This document shows positions 1 through 8,772 of a DNA stretch of 61,865 bases, piece after piece. The translations under genes and the position numbers were made by a program. The DNA comes from Saprospiraceae bacterium (GTDB lineage: Bacteria; Bacteroidota; Bacteroidia; Chitinophagales; Saprospiraceae). The notes under the pieces are model-generated. The model did no database searches. It saw only the letters and a list, made by a program, of their open reading frames with translations, and had not been told where the DNA came from. The stretch is taken from NCBI GenBank assembly GCA_020630955.1, contig JAHDIE010000010.1, positions 30,198 to 92,062 on the forward strand. The letters are read 5' to 3'. Each line of letters begins with the position of its first letter. Positions within the stretch are counted from its first letter, which is position 1.

Positions 1-85
1 TTTTATTAATCTTCTGTGTCGTCAAGAATAATTTCTTTCGTCTTGTAACTTTTCTAATTTCTAATTCGTATTTAAAGTGTAATTG

Positions 86-97
86 ACCTGGCCAGGT
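86..97. repeat. Perfect 12-bp palindrome ahead of the first gene
   Basis: The bases ACCTGGCCAGGT form a perfect palindrome in otherwise AT-rich DNA, about 58 bases upstream of the ATG at 155. Its GC content and position make an operator or small DNA-protein site possible. No factor is identifiable from the sequence, and chance occurrence is not excluded. Confidence 0.35.
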
Positions 98-154
98 AAA
101 AAACAAAAGAAGAAAAAACTTACAATCATTATTCCTAAATCTAAATTATTAATC

Positions 155-490
155 ATGAAATATTTAAAATTATTTGTTTTGTCGATATTATTTGTTGCTT
201 CAACAAATCATGAAGCAATGGCCTTTACTTCTAATTCAAATGGACCTGATCTTAGAAAAGAAATTATCAATATGGTGGATGGAATCGACCTTTCAGAAAT
301 GGGTGAAGATTCTAAGGAGTTAAGAATTCAATTTGTAATCAACGCAAAAAAAGAAATTGTTGTCTTAGACATTGAAGATTCAAAAATCACTAAGCAAATA
401 TTAAAATTAATTGACAAAAAAATCGTGAAAGCGGATGGGATAGAAGTGAATAAATTATATATTTTCCCAATGGTTTTCAACAGAAAGTAA
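155..490 (+). CDS. Small exported protein of unknown function
   Basis: The protein has 111 residues from the ATG at 155. The open frame extends upstream to 83, but that extension is Lys-rich and would bury the signal peptide, so I chose 155. An N-terminal signal peptide (MKYLKLFVLSILFVAS, cleavage near AMA-F) indicates export. The mature part alternates charged and hydrophobic residues (pattern around LRIQFVINAKKEIVVLDIE) and ends in a beta-rich segment with YIFPMVF. This resembles the short secreted proteins with a TonB-C-like beta fold that are common in Bacteroidota. That resemblance is by eye and no function can be assigned. A strong terminator follows, so it is probably monocistronic. 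Confidence 0.75.
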   Translation: MKYLKLFVLSILFVASTNHEAMAFTSNSNGPDLRKEIINMVDGIDLSEMGEDSKELRIQFVINAKKEIVVLDIEDSKITKQILKLIDKKIVKADGIEVNKLYIFPMVFNRK

Positions 491-514
491 TTGCCAAAAA
501 AATAGAAATATTTG

Positions 515-543
515 AAACCAGGCCATAAGGTCTGGTTTTTTTT
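515..543 (+). terminator. Rho-independent terminator after the small exported protein
   Basis: A 10-bp stem (AAACCAGGCC / GGTCTGGTTT, one G-T wobble) closes an ATAA loop and runs directly into an eight-T tract. It lies about 25 bases after the stop codon at 490 and separates this gene from mnmA. Confidence 0.85.
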
Positions 544-648
544 ATTTCATTATTTAGGATAATCGTAAATATTCAGATACAATGTTGCTGAGAAACAGCT
601 CATGGCAATAAAAATTGTTAGATATTTGTACTCAAATTAAATTAATAA

Positions 649-1749
649 ATGAGCAAAAAGGGGAGAGTGTTGGTAGCTATGAGTGGAGGTATTGACAGTA
701 CTGTTACTGCTATGATGCTTCATGAGGAAGGATATGAAGTAGTAGGTATTACAATGAAAACATGGGATTACGCCTCTTCGGGTACTTCTGGAAAAGAGAC
801 CGGATGTTGTAGTCTGGATTCGATAAATGATGCTAGACAAATTGCAGTGGATATGGGATTTTCTCATTTCATCATAGATATCCGAAATGAATTTGGTGAT
901 TATGTAATCGATAATTTTGTTGAGGAGTATGTAGCTGGAAGGACTCCAAATCCATGCATATTATGCAATACCCATATTAAGTGGTCTGCTTTGTTGAAAA
1001 GGGCTGATGCAATGAATTGTGAATTTATTGCAACAGGGCACTATGCAAAAGTCAAAAACACAAGTGGTAGATATTTTGTCTCAAAAGGATTGGATCCAAG
1101 AAAAGACCAATCTTATGTACTTTGGGGGCTAAGTCAAGAATGTTTGGCCAGAACAATGTTTCCATTGGCTGATTTTACCAAAGAAGAAATTAAGCAAATG
1201 GCAGTTGATTATGGATATGCGCAGCTTGCATTAAAACCAGAAAGTTACGAAATTTGCTTTGTGCCAGATAATGACTATCGTGGTTTTCTAAAAAGGCGCA
1301 TACCTGAATTAGAATCCAAAGTGGATGGTGGGAAATTTTTAAATACTTCCGGGGAAGAGATAGGAACTCATATTGGATATCCTTTTTTTACAATTGGACA
1401 AAGAAAAGGATTAGGACAAGCGTTTGGGAAGCCAGTATATGTAACTCATATTGATCCGATAAATAATACGGTCACTTTAGGAGATGAAAAAGACTTATTA
1501 AAAAATGGAGTTTTGGTCAGTCAGATCAACTCAATGAAATACAACTCAATACCTAATTCACAAGAAGTTGTAACCATGGTGCGTTACAATGATCGTGGTA
1601 CACTTGGCGAAATAGAAAATAGAGGAGATGATGTTTATGTTCATTTTTCAGCGAACGTGAGAGGAATAGCACCCGGGCAATCTGCAGTATTCTATGAAGG
1701 TTCGGACGTGCTCGGGGGTGGAATAATTTCGCAAGGATACAATAATTAG
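649..1749 (+). CDS. mnmA: tRNA-specific 2-thiouridylase MnmA
   Basis: MnmA transfers sulfur to U34 of tRNA-Lys, -Glu and -Gln, giving the s2U wobble modification. The 366 residues match the usual family length. The PP-loop ATP-binding motif SGGIDS lies at residues 12-17. The sulfur-carrying cysteine pair is Cys106 (in NPCILCN) and Cys203 (in SYEICFVPDND), and the tRNA-contact region contains TIGQRKGLG. The ATG at 649 follows an A-rich leader. It is the first of several RNA-modification genes in this neighbourhood (rimM, miaE, trmD, a THUMP methyltransferase). A lipoprotein gene follows after 37 bases on the same strand. Confidence 0.96.
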   Translation: MSKKGRVLVAMSGGIDSTVTAMMLHEEGYEVVGITMKTWDYASSGTSGKETGCCSLDSINDARQIAVDMGFSHFIIDIRNEFGDYVIDNFVEEYVAGRTPNPCILCNTHIKWSALLKRADAMNCEFIATGHYAKVKNTSGRYFVSKGLDPRKDQSYVLWGLSQECLARTMFPLADFTKEEIKQMAVDYGYAQLALKPESYEICFVPDNDYRGFLKRRIPELESKVDGGKFLNTSGEEIGTHIGYPFFTIGQRKGLGQAFGKPVYVTHIDPINNTVTLGDEKDLLKNGVLVSQINSMKYNSIPNSQEVVTMVRYNDRGTLGEIENRGDDVYVHFSANVRGIAPGQSAVFYEGSDVLGGGIISQGYNN

Positions 1750-1786
1750 AAAATTTTTCGTTTATTTTACATTAAAATTAATTATA

Positions 1787-2551
1787 ATGTCTAATAACCT
1801 GTTAACCAGTGTTTTGTTTTTATTTGGGCTTTTGTTTTTCACATCATGTGAACCTGAATCTATCCCTGCCTCTAGTGCTGAAATAGAAATGGACTTCATG
1901 CCAATTGATACGATAACTACATGGGAATATAGAATGGATTCTATAATTTATGATAATGAAGGAATGACAGTTGATACTTTTATTTCATACCGTAGGGAGA
2001 GACTGGCTGGACAATTTATGGATGCTGAAGGAAAAGTTACTCATCGATTAATTGTCTCAAAAAAGCAGGATTGGAATGATGAATATAAAGAAACAGATCT
2101 ATGGACCTTACAAATTAATGAGAACGGATTTCAACGAAAAGAAGAAAATCTCAACTTTGTTAAACTCCTTTTTCCAATTGTCTTAGGTGATACCTGGGAT
2201 GGCAATCAATTTCCTGAGGATACACAAGTTTTTGTAGCTGGTGAAACACTTGACCAATATCGAAATTGGTTGTATGAATATGAATCAAGAATGGATTCGA
2301 TGACAGTAAGAGATAAATTATATAATGATGTCGTTAAAGTAGTACAAGCCAATAATACTAACGCTATTGATAGAAGATATTCTGTAGAATATTACGCAAA
2401 GGGCGTTGGCATGATTCAACGAGATATGGAAATACTTCATACTCAATGTCCAGAACCAGCTTGTGATCCAGTGGTTCATGCAACACTTCCTTGGGAGGAC
2501 AAAGCTTGGAAAGGATTCATTCTTAAGCAAGAATTGATTAATCATTTTTGA
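1787..2551 (+). CDS. Putative lipoprotein of unknown function
   Basis: The protein has 254 residues with a hydrophobic signal and the lipobox FTSC (Cys21), so it is probably anchored to the outer or inner membrane. The mature domain is rich in aromatic and acidic residues, with no catalytic motif I recognise. It contains a small cysteine pair near the C-terminus (CPEPACDP). Its stop codon TGA (2549-2551) overlaps the TTG start of rimM (2548-2550), so the two genes look translationally coupled. The functional link between a lipoprotein and a ribosome-maturation factor is unclear and is probably only an operon arrangement. Confidence 0.8.
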   Translation: MSNNLLTSVLFLFGLLFFTSCEPESIPASSAEIEMDFMPIDTITTWEYRMDSIIYDNEGMTVDTFISYRRERLAGQFMDAEGKVTHRLIVSKKQDWNDEYKETDLWTLQINENGFQRKEENLNFVKLLFPIVLGDTWDGNQFPEDTQVFVAGETLDQYRNWLYEYESRMDSMTVRDKLYNDVVKVVQANNTNAIDRRYSVEYYAKGVGMIQRDMEILHTQCPEPACDPVVHATLPWEDKAWKGFILKQELINHF

Positions 2552-3057
2552 TTAATCTTGTAAAAATAGCTCATGTTGGGAGTACTCAAGGTAAATTGGG
2601 CGCACTTAAATTGTATCCAAAAGAGAAACTAGAAGAAGAACTGCTTCAATCAGAATTTGTGTTTTTTCGCATTGGTGGAAGCAAAGTGCCTTTTCAAGTA
2701 AAAAGCATTAATTCTGATAATGAACCATGGTTACTTTATCTGAGCAATATAATTAACCCTGAATCAGCTACTGAACTCAGTAATTCCGATCTTTATATTG
2801 AAAGTGCAAATGTTAAAGAATCCCTACATTTAGATGATAAAGGATTGATTGGATACAATATATTATCCTCAGATAATATTAAATTTGGAACCATTATAGA
2901 AGTAGAAGAACATCCACATCAAATCTTATTTTTAATCGAGCATAATAATTCTGAGTTCAGAATCCCTTTTCATCCAGACTTAATAATTACTATTGATTCT
3001 GAAAACCAAAACATCATTTTTCGATATACAGAGAGTGACTTTTTGATGCTGATTTAA
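2548..3057 (+). CDS. rimM: Ribosome maturation factor RimM (divergent)
   Basis: RimM binds S19 and helps mature the 3' major (head) domain of the 30S subunit. The 169 residues open with the family pattern VKIAHVGSTQGKLGALKLYP. The C-terminal PRC-barrel part contains a variant of the usual end (PFHPDLIITIDSENQ followed by a short tail). Sequence is lower-similarity than typical RimM but length and both domain halves fit. There is no ATG: the start is TTG at 2548, overlapping the upstream TGA. Unlike the classical rpsP-rimM-trmD order, trmD lies 6.4 kb downstream and no rpsP is in the window. Confidence 0.8.
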   Translation: MINLVKIAHVGSTQGKLGALKLYPKEKLEEELLQSEFVFFRIGGSKVPFQVKSINSDNEPWLLYLSNIINPESATELSNSDLYIESANVKESLHLDDKGLIGYNILSSDNIKFGTIIEVEEHPHQILFLIEHNNSEFRIPFHPDLIITIDSENQNIIFRYTESDFLMLI

Positions 3058-3116
3058 TGTTTAAAGCAAACTTATTACTATTAGAAGCAGTTAAAATGCA
3101 TTATTTATATTCAAGA

Positions 3117-3698
3117 TCAATGCATTCGATCGCCACGCAATTCCATGCTTTCCATTATTCCTTTCTCGTGCTCTAAATATTCTTGCCATCTTTTTTGAAC
3201 TTTATCTTTTCCACCATATTCTTCCGCAAGATTGAGAAACATTCTATAATGCCCTGCTTCAGAAATCATAAATGTGTGATAGAATTGACGTAATCCTTCG
3301 TCTTCCAGATTGGTAGATAAGATCCTAAATCTTTCACAAGATCTTGCTTCTATGAGTGCGAAGGTGAGCAATTTTTCTATGAAGACATTTTCTCGATCTC
3401 CACCTTTTTGTTGAAACTTCAGAAGCTCATTTACATAAATGTCTTTTCTTTGTCGACCAAGCTTTAATCCTCTTTTCTTTAACTCATCTAAAACCATTTT
3501 GAAATGACCCCATTCTTCCGCGACAACAGGGACAACCTCGTCAACCATTTTTTCCTTTTCAGGAAACATTTGAATTAGAGAGATTCCAGATGTAGCTGCT
3601 TTTTGTTCACAGTAGGCATGATCTGTTAAAATTTCTTCTAGTGTTTTCTCGGCAAGATTTGCCCATCGAGGATCGGTTTTTAACTTAAGTCCTAACAT
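3117..3698 (-). CDS. miaE: tRNA 2-methylthio-N6-isopentenyl adenosine hydroxylase, MiaE family
   Basis: MiaE is a ferritin-like diiron monooxygenase that hydroxylates the isopentenyl group of ms2i6A37 in tRNA. The 193-residue protein carries the expected ligand pattern: Glu31, Glu62xxHis65, Glu117 (in ALIEARSCE) and Glu147xxHis150 (in SEAGHYRMF). Its ATG shares one base with the stop of the preceding gene (TAATG), so it is the second gene of a two-gene minus-strand operon. No miaA or miaB is visible in the window. The family assignment is firm, while the exact hydroxylated substrate is inferred from family knowledge. Confidence 0.92.
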   Translation of the reverse strand: MLGLKLKTDPRWANLAEKTLEEILTDHAYCEQKAATSGISLIQMFPEKEKMVDEVVPVVAEEWGHFKMVLDELKKRGLKLGRQRKDIYVNELLKFQQKGGDRENVFIEKLLTFALIEARSCERFRILSTNLEDEGLRQFYHTFMISEAGHYRMFLNLAEEYGGKDKVQKRWQEYLEHEKGIMESMELRGDRMH

Positions 3699-4267
3699 TA
3701 TTTTTCTAAGCAGCTTAATTGGTTTACAAAAAAATCAGGGTTGTATATTTCATATTCCTCATATCCTTTACTCCAGATCACCCCAATCTTATCGATGTAT
3801 GATTTATTTAGCATTTTTATTTCTTCTTTTTCGATGTGGCATGACACCAAATAGTTGGTGGATTTTCGATCATCTGATAATTTAGGCATAACATTCCCTA
3901 TACTATTTCCATAAAAAGAGCTTCCGTCCATTAAGAAGAATTTAATCAAATTTCCTTTCTCTATGTATCCATAGTCTTTTCTAGCCCGGGAGGAATTTAC
4001 CTTGAGTGACATTTCGAAATAAATATACCCACCTGTGCTAATGAGACCTGCCTGACCTTCTACCAAAGGGTAGTCAACCAACATACTTTTAAAAGCATCT
4101 GGAGTGAAAATAAATAGGGATTCTTTTTCAAGCTCTTTGACATATTGATCTATGCTCGAATCTACTCCATCAAATTTTACCTTACAGTGTGTTTGTTGTC
4201 CATTTTGGGCCAAGCAAAACGAGCCAATTAGTAAAAATGAAAAGACCATCTGTAATTTCATGCACAT
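3698..4267 (-). CDS. Exported protein of unknown function upstream of miaE
   Basis: The 189-residue protein has a signal peptide (MKLQMVFSFLLIGSFCLAQ) ending at an AQ-N cleavage site typical of Bacteroidota. An alternative start at Met3 would keep the signal intact. The mature part is mixed alpha/beta without known motifs and contains a patch (KVNSSRARKDYGYIEKGNLI) of charged residues. The stop overlaps the miaE start by one base, implying coupled translation, though a periplasmic protein and a tRNA hydroxylase have no obvious joint role. I do not recognise the family. Confidence 0.78.
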   Translation of the reverse strand: MCMKLQMVFSFLLIGSFCLAQNGQQTHCKVKFDGVDSSIDQYVKELEKESLFIFTPDAFKSMLVDYPLVEGQAGLISTGGYIYFEMSLKVNSSRARKDYGYIEKGNLIKFFLMDGSSFYGNSIGNVMPKLSDDRKSTNYLVSCHIEKEEIKMLNKSYIDKIGVIWSKGYEEYEIYNPDFFVNQLSCLEK

Positions 4268-4312
4268 TGTCTAAAATTGTAAATCAAAGATATAATTAAA
4301 AAAATTAAATCA

Positions 4313-4345
4313 TTTGTTTACAGTATATTTACATTAGTAATTTTA
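4313..4345 (+). promoter_or_regulatory. Candidate sigma-A promoter of the prolyl oligopeptidase
   Basis: TTTG at 4313-4316 and TAATTTTA at 4338-4345 are separated by 21 bases. This is a near match to the Bacteroidota -33 TTTG / -7 TAnnTTTG promoter with one mismatch in the -7 box. It lies 28 bases ahead of the ATG at 4373. Confidence 0.45.
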
Positions 4346-4372
4346 CTATATATAAATCTATAGCCTCCAGAG

Positions 4373-6538
4373 ATGAATAAAACGATACTCTGTCTTTTTA
4401 TAATTACCTTATCCATCTGCTCTTGCAGTAAAAAAGTAATGGAGACATCAATTTCCAATTCTGAAATTGAATTTGAAAAAGATATAATGGAAAATAAGTT
4501 TCAATATCCGGAAACAAGAAAAGATCTTAATGTCAAAGATGATTATCATGGTACTGTAATAGCTGACCCTTATCGTTGGCTAGAAGATGATCATAGTGAA
4601 GAAACCAAAGACTGGGTTAAAAGACAAAATGAACTAACTTTTGAATATCTACATAATATACCTTTTCGGAAAGGATTGATAGACCGACTTACGGAGCTTT
4701 GGAATTATCCTAAATATTCTTCCCCGTTTAAGGAGGGTGGGAAATACTACTTTTTTAAAAATGATGGTTTGCAGAACCAAAGTGTTTTATACTCCATTAA
4801 TGACTTGAATGATCAGCCAAGCTTGGTAATGGATCCAAATAAATTTTCTGAAGATGGAACAACTTCTTTAGGAGGGATGAGTTTCAATAAAAATGGAGAT
4901 CTTCTTGCTTATGCAATTTCTGAAGGTGGCTCAGATTGGAGAACAATAAAAGTGAAGGATCTGAGTACTGGTAAAGACTTAGAAGACAGAATCGAGTGGG
5001 CTAAATTTACTGGTATTTCTTGGGCAGGAGACGGATTTTATTATTCTAGATATCCTGAGCCAGAAGGAGATGGAGAACTTAGTGATAAAAATGAATTTCA
5101 CAAATTATACTATCACAAGATTGGAACCAATCAAGCACAAGATAAATTAATCTATGCAGATACTGGAAATCCACAAAGGAATGTGTATGCCGGTGTTTCT
5201 GAAGATGAAAATTATCTTTTTGTTACAGGATCTGAATCTACCTCTGGGAATTCTTTAAAGATTCAAAGCCTAGATCAAAAAGAACTTAGAACTATCTACG
5301 ATGCTTTTGATGCAGATTTGAATGTGATCGATAATAATGGCTCAATGATTCTAATTAGAACTAATCTTGACGCTCCAAATAATAAAATAATAGCTGTTGA
5401 TTATAACAATCCAAGTCAAGAATACTGGAAAGAAATTGTGCCAGAAGCAAAAGAGCCAATAAGGTCTGTTTCTATTGTAGGTAATAAATTATTTATAGGA
5501 TATTTAAAAAACGCTAGTTCGATTGTAAAAGTTTTTGATATGAAGGGTAGGTTTTTATCAGAATTACCTTTACCAGGGATTGGAACTGTTAGCGGAATTT
5601 CTGGTAAAAAGGAAGGAACAGAAGGATTTTATTCTTTTACCTCGTATACGCAACCAAGTACAATATACAGATTAGATACTGAAACTATGCAATCTGAAGT
5701 CTTTAGAGAATCAGAAGTGAATTTTGATGCTTCAGAATATGTCACCAAACAAGAATGGTACACCAGCAAAGATGGAACTCAAGTTCCAATGTTTATCACA
5801 CATAAAAAGGGCTTGGTGCTGGATGGAACTAACCCAACCTTGTTATATGGATATGGAGGTTTTAATATTTCTATGCTTCCTTCTTTTCAATTAACAAGAT
5901 TGCCCTTATTGGAAAGCGGAGGAGTGTATGCGGTTGCAAATTTGAGAGGTGGTGGAGAATTTGGCAAAGAATGGCACAAAGCTGGAACATTAGATCAAAA
6001 ACAGAATGTGTTTGATGACTTCATAGCTGCTGCTGAACATCTAGTTGCAAACAATTATACAAGACCATCAAAATTAGCAATACAAGGAGGTTCAAATGGC
6101 GGTTTGTTGGTAGGCGCCTGTCTTAATCAAAGACCAGACCTTTTTGCAGTGGGATTTCCAGCAGTTGGTGTTTTAGATATGTTGCGCTATCACCAATTTA
6201 CGATTGGTTGGGCTTGGGCAGGAGATTATGGCCGATCGGATGACCCAGAAGCTTTCGATTATCTTATCAAATATTCTCCTCTGCATAACATAAAGGCCGT
6301 TGATTATCCAGCAACTTTGGTGACCACTGCAGATCATGATGATAGGGTAGTACCTGCCCATTCATTTAAATATGCGGCTCAACTACAGGACCTTCATACA
6401 GGAGAAAAACCTGTCATGATTAGGATTGAGACAAGTGCAGGTCATGGAGCGGGAAAGCCTACTTCTAAAAGAATTGAAGAGGCAGCAGACATACTTTCTT
6501 TTATGTTTCATAATATAAATGAAAGCTTTAGTTATTAA
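4373..6538 (+). CDS. Prolyl oligopeptidase, S9A family, lipoprotein
   Basis: This serine peptidase cleaves short peptides after proline. The 721 residues begin with a lipoprotein signal (lipobox ICSC, Cys18), so the enzyme is exported and membrane-anchored. The N-terminal part (DPYRWLEDDHS) and a seven-bladed propeller precede the C-terminal alpha/beta-hydrolase. The triad is Ser574 (GGSNGG), Asp656 (DHDDRVVP; Arg658 corresponds to the substrate-binding Arg of the porcine enzyme) and His691 (SAGHGAGKPT). The lipidated location fits uptake of extracellular peptides and accords with the other exported peptidases in this window. The diadenylate cyclase gene follows on the same strand. Confidence 0.95.
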   Translation: MNKTILCLFIITLSICSCSKKVMETSISNSEIEFEKDIMENKFQYPETRKDLNVKDDYHGTVIADPYRWLEDDHSEETKDWVKRQNELTFEYLHNIPFRKGLIDRLTELWNYPKYSSPFKEGGKYYFFKNDGLQNQSVLYSINDLNDQPSLVMDPNKFSEDGTTSLGGMSFNKNGDLLAYAISEGGSDWRTIKVKDLSTGKDLEDRIEWAKFTGISWAGDGFYYSRYPEPEGDGELSDKNEFHKLYYHKIGTNQAQDKLIYADTGNPQRNVYAGVSEDENYLFVTGSESTSGNSLKIQSLDQKELRTIYDAFDADLNVIDNNGSMILIRTNLDAPNNKIIAVDYNNPSQEYWKEIVPEAKEPIRSVSIVGNKLFIGYLKNASSIVKVFDMKGRFLSELPLPGIGTVSGISGKKEGTEGFYSFTSYTQPSTIYRLDTETMQSEVFRESEVNFDASEYVTKQEWYTSKDGTQVPMFITHKKGLVLDGTNPTLLYGYGGFNISMLPSFQLTRLPLLESGGVYAVANLRGGGEFGKEWHKAGTLDQKQNVFDDFIAAAEHLVANNYTRPSKLAIQGGSNGGLLVGACLNQRPDLFAVGFPAVGVLDMLRYHQFTIGWAWAGDYGRSDDPEAFDYLIKYSPLHNIKAVDYPATLVTTADHDDRVVPAHSFKYAAQLQDLHTGEKPVMIRIETSAGHGAGKPTSKRIEEAADILSFMFHNINESFSY

Positions 6539-6643
6539 AAATTTGTAATTATTAGTTTATTCGAAATAGGCAGTCTGGATATTAGAATACTTGATATTCT
6601 TGATGTAATCATTTTTGGTTACCTAATTTATATCATTTATAAT

Positions 6644-7351
6644 TTGGTAAAAGGCACCATCGCCTTTAATATTTTTATTGGTGCAATATTACTCTATAGT
6701 ATCTACTTTGTTGTAGATTTTTTCGAGATGAATCTACTTTCAACCTTACTAGGTAAGTTTGTTGGTTACGGGGTATTAATACTCATTATTTTATTCACCG
6801 CTGAAATTAGAAAGTTTCTCTTATTGTTAGGTGATACAACCTTGAAAGGTAGATTGAAATTTTTAGACCAATTTTTTGGTGAAGAAAGAGAAAAGGACTT
6901 TGCAGAAAACGACCATGTTGCAGAAATGATTGTCGAATCAAGTTTTCATCTTGGAAAAACTAAAACAGGAGCGTTGATTGTTTTAACGCATGAGGATCTG
7001 GTACAAATTGCAAGTACAGGAACAATGTTAAACAGTGATGCCAATACTTTATTAATCGAAAGTATATTTTTTAAAAATTCTCCCCTGCATGATGGCGCGG
7101 TTATCCTAAAAAAAGATAAAATCATAGCTGCCTCTTGTATTCTTCCTGTTTCTAAAAAAGATACCATTTCAAAAGATCTTGGCTTAAGGCATCGTGCGGC
7201 TATAGGGATTTCTGAGGCCCATAAGACCCTAGCTGTTATTGTTTCAGAAGAGACAGGTGAAGTCTCAACAGCTTTCAGAGGTAAAATCAATAGAAACTTA
7301 AGCCCAAATCAATTGAAAACTGAAATTTCTGAATATTTTAAAAGCAAATAG
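6644..7351 (+). CDS. cdaA: Diadenylate cyclase CdaA (c-di-AMP synthase)
   Basis: The enzyme condenses two ATP into cyclic di-AMP. The DAC domain carries the DGA motif (LHDGAVIL) and the RHR motif (LGLRHRAAIG), preceded by membrane helices. The start is uncertain. The given TTG at 6644 yields 235 residues but cuts off the first transmembrane helix. The same frame remains open upstream to the peptidase stop at 6536-6538, and codons from 6557 encode LFEIGSLDIRILDILDVIIF, which is the normal CdaA N-terminus. No ATG, GTG or TTG occurs in that stretch, so initiation at an ATT codon (6548 or 6551) is likely. The regulators cdaR and glmM, typical of Firmicutes, are absent here. Confidence 0.93.
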   Translation: MVKGTIAFNIFIGAILLYSIYFVVDFFEMNLLSTLLGKFVGYGVLILIILFTAEIRKFLLLLGDTTLKGRLKFLDQFFGEEREKDFAENDHVAEMIVESSFHLGKTKTGALIVLTHEDLVQIASTGTMLNSDANTLLIESIFFKNSPLHDGAVILKKDKIIAASCILPVSKKDTISKDLGLRHRAAIGISEAHKTLAVIVSEETGEVSTAFRGKINRNLSPNQLKTEISEYFKSK

Positions 7352-7363
7352 TTTTATTACTAC

Positions 7364-8752
7364 ATGGAGAAAGTACAAAAATTCATTACAGAAGGGAAAG
7401 AAAGGTTTGTTCAAGAATTATTTGACCTGTTGAGGATTCCCTCCGTCAGTGCAGATCCTGCTTACGCAAATGATGTTCGTAGAACAGCAGAGTTTTTAGC
7501 AGAAAAGATGAATGATGCAGGTTTAGATCAGGTGGAAATTCATGAAACTCCTGGGCATCCCATCGTTTTCGGAGAGAAAATGGTGGATGAAAAACTACCT
7601 ACTGTTTTGGTTTATGGACATTATGATGTTCAACCTCCAGATCCATTGGATCTTTGGGAGTCTGGGCCATTTGAGCCAGTTATTAAGAAAACAGCTATCC
7701 ATCCTGAAGGAGCCATTTATGCTCGAGGTGCATGTGATGACAAAGGACAGATGTATATGCATTTAAAAGCTTTTGAAGCGATGAATACTGCAGGTAATAT
7801 TCCGGTTAACTTAAAGTTTATGATAGAAGGTGAAGAAGAAGTCGGATCTGTTAACCTTGGAGACTTTTGTAAAAAATATAAAGACAAATTAGCATGCGAT
7901 GTAGTGCTGCTCTCTGACACCTCAGTTATTGCAAATGATGTGCCTTCAATCACTGTTGGTCTGAGAGGTTTATCATATATTGAAGTTGAAGTTGTTGGTG
8001 CAAATAGAGATTTACATTCAGGAGTCTATGGTGGAGCGGTTGCAAATCCTATAAATATTCTTTCAAAAATGATCGCTAGTCTTCAGGATGAAAATAACAA
8101 AATTACCATTCCTGGATTTTATGATGATGTTGAAGAACTTTCAAAAGAAGAAAGAACAGCAATGAATCAAGCACCCTTTAATTTAGAGCAATACAAAGCT
8201 TCTTTAGAAATTGATGATGTATTGGGTGAATCAGGATATACTACTTTGGAAAGAACAAGCATCCGTCCAACTTTAGATGTAAATGGAATTTGGGGTGGGT
8301 ATATCGGAGAGGGTGCAAAAACGGTACTACCATCAAAAGCAAACGCAAAGATTAGCATGCGCCTTGTTCCGAATCAGCACCCCGATAAAATCACGAAATT
8401 ATTCAAAGATTATTTTGAATCAATTGCACCCCTTGGCGTCAGGGTAAAGGTTGAACCACATCATGGAGGATTTCCTGCTGTTACCCCAACCAATACCGCA
8501 GAATACAAAGCCGCAGAAAAAGCAATGGAAACGACCTATGGCAAAACACCCATTCCTCAAAGAAGTGGAGGAAGCATTCCTATAGTCTCATTATTCGAAG
8601 AGGTATTTGGAGTAAAATCAGTGTTAATGGGTTTTGGACTTAATTCGGATGACATACATTCACCAAATGAACATTATGGTCTTTTTAATTATTATAAAGG
8701 GATTGAGACTATTCCATATTTCTTTAAATATTATGCAGAATTAAAAAAATAA
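7364..8752 (+). CDS. M20 family dipeptidase
   Basis: This is a zinc or manganese amidohydrolase that splits dipeptides, 462 residues, related to carnosinase/PGP-type cytosolic dipeptidases. Visible metal-site motifs are His86 and Asp88 (YGHYDVQPPDP), Asp125/126 (RGACDDKGQ) and the acidic stretch EGEEEVGS (residues 155-162). The dimerisation lid follows with LHSGVYGGAVANP, and a late His (SDDIHSPNEHY) completes the site. No signal peptide is present, so it acts in the cytoplasm, plausibly finishing peptides made by the exported peptidases. The gene begins 12 bases after cdaA, suggesting co-transcription. Confidence 0.93.
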   Translation: MEKVQKFITEGKERFVQELFDLLRIPSVSADPAYANDVRRTAEFLAEKMNDAGLDQVEIHETPGHPIVFGEKMVDEKLPTVLVYGHYDVQPPDPLDLWESGPFEPVIKKTAIHPEGAIYARGACDDKGQMYMHLKAFEAMNTAGNIPVNLKFMIEGEEEVGSVNLGDFCKKYKDKLACDVVLLSDTSVIANDVPSITVGLRGLSYIEVEVVGANRDLHSGVYGGAVANPINILSKMIASLQDENNKITIPGFYDDVEELSKEERTAMNQAPFNLEQYKASLEIDDVLGESGYTTLERTSIRPTLDVNGIWGGYIGEGAKTVLPSKANAKISMRLVPNQHPDKITKLFKDYFESIAPLGVRVKVEPHHGGFPAVTPTNTAEYKAAEKAMETTYGKTPIPQRSGGSIPIVSLFEEVFGVKSVLMGFGLNSDDIHSPNEHYGLFNYYKGIETIPYFFKYYAELKK

Positions 8753-8772
8753 AAATTTAGAAACAGATTATC

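Noticed and set aside
83-154. 24-codon extension ahead of the small exported protein
   Set aside because: It is Lys-rich and would hide the signal peptide that begins at 155.
590-602. GCTG-AGAAA-CAGC hairpin upstream of mnmA
   Set aside because: A 4-bp stem is too short to separate from chance.
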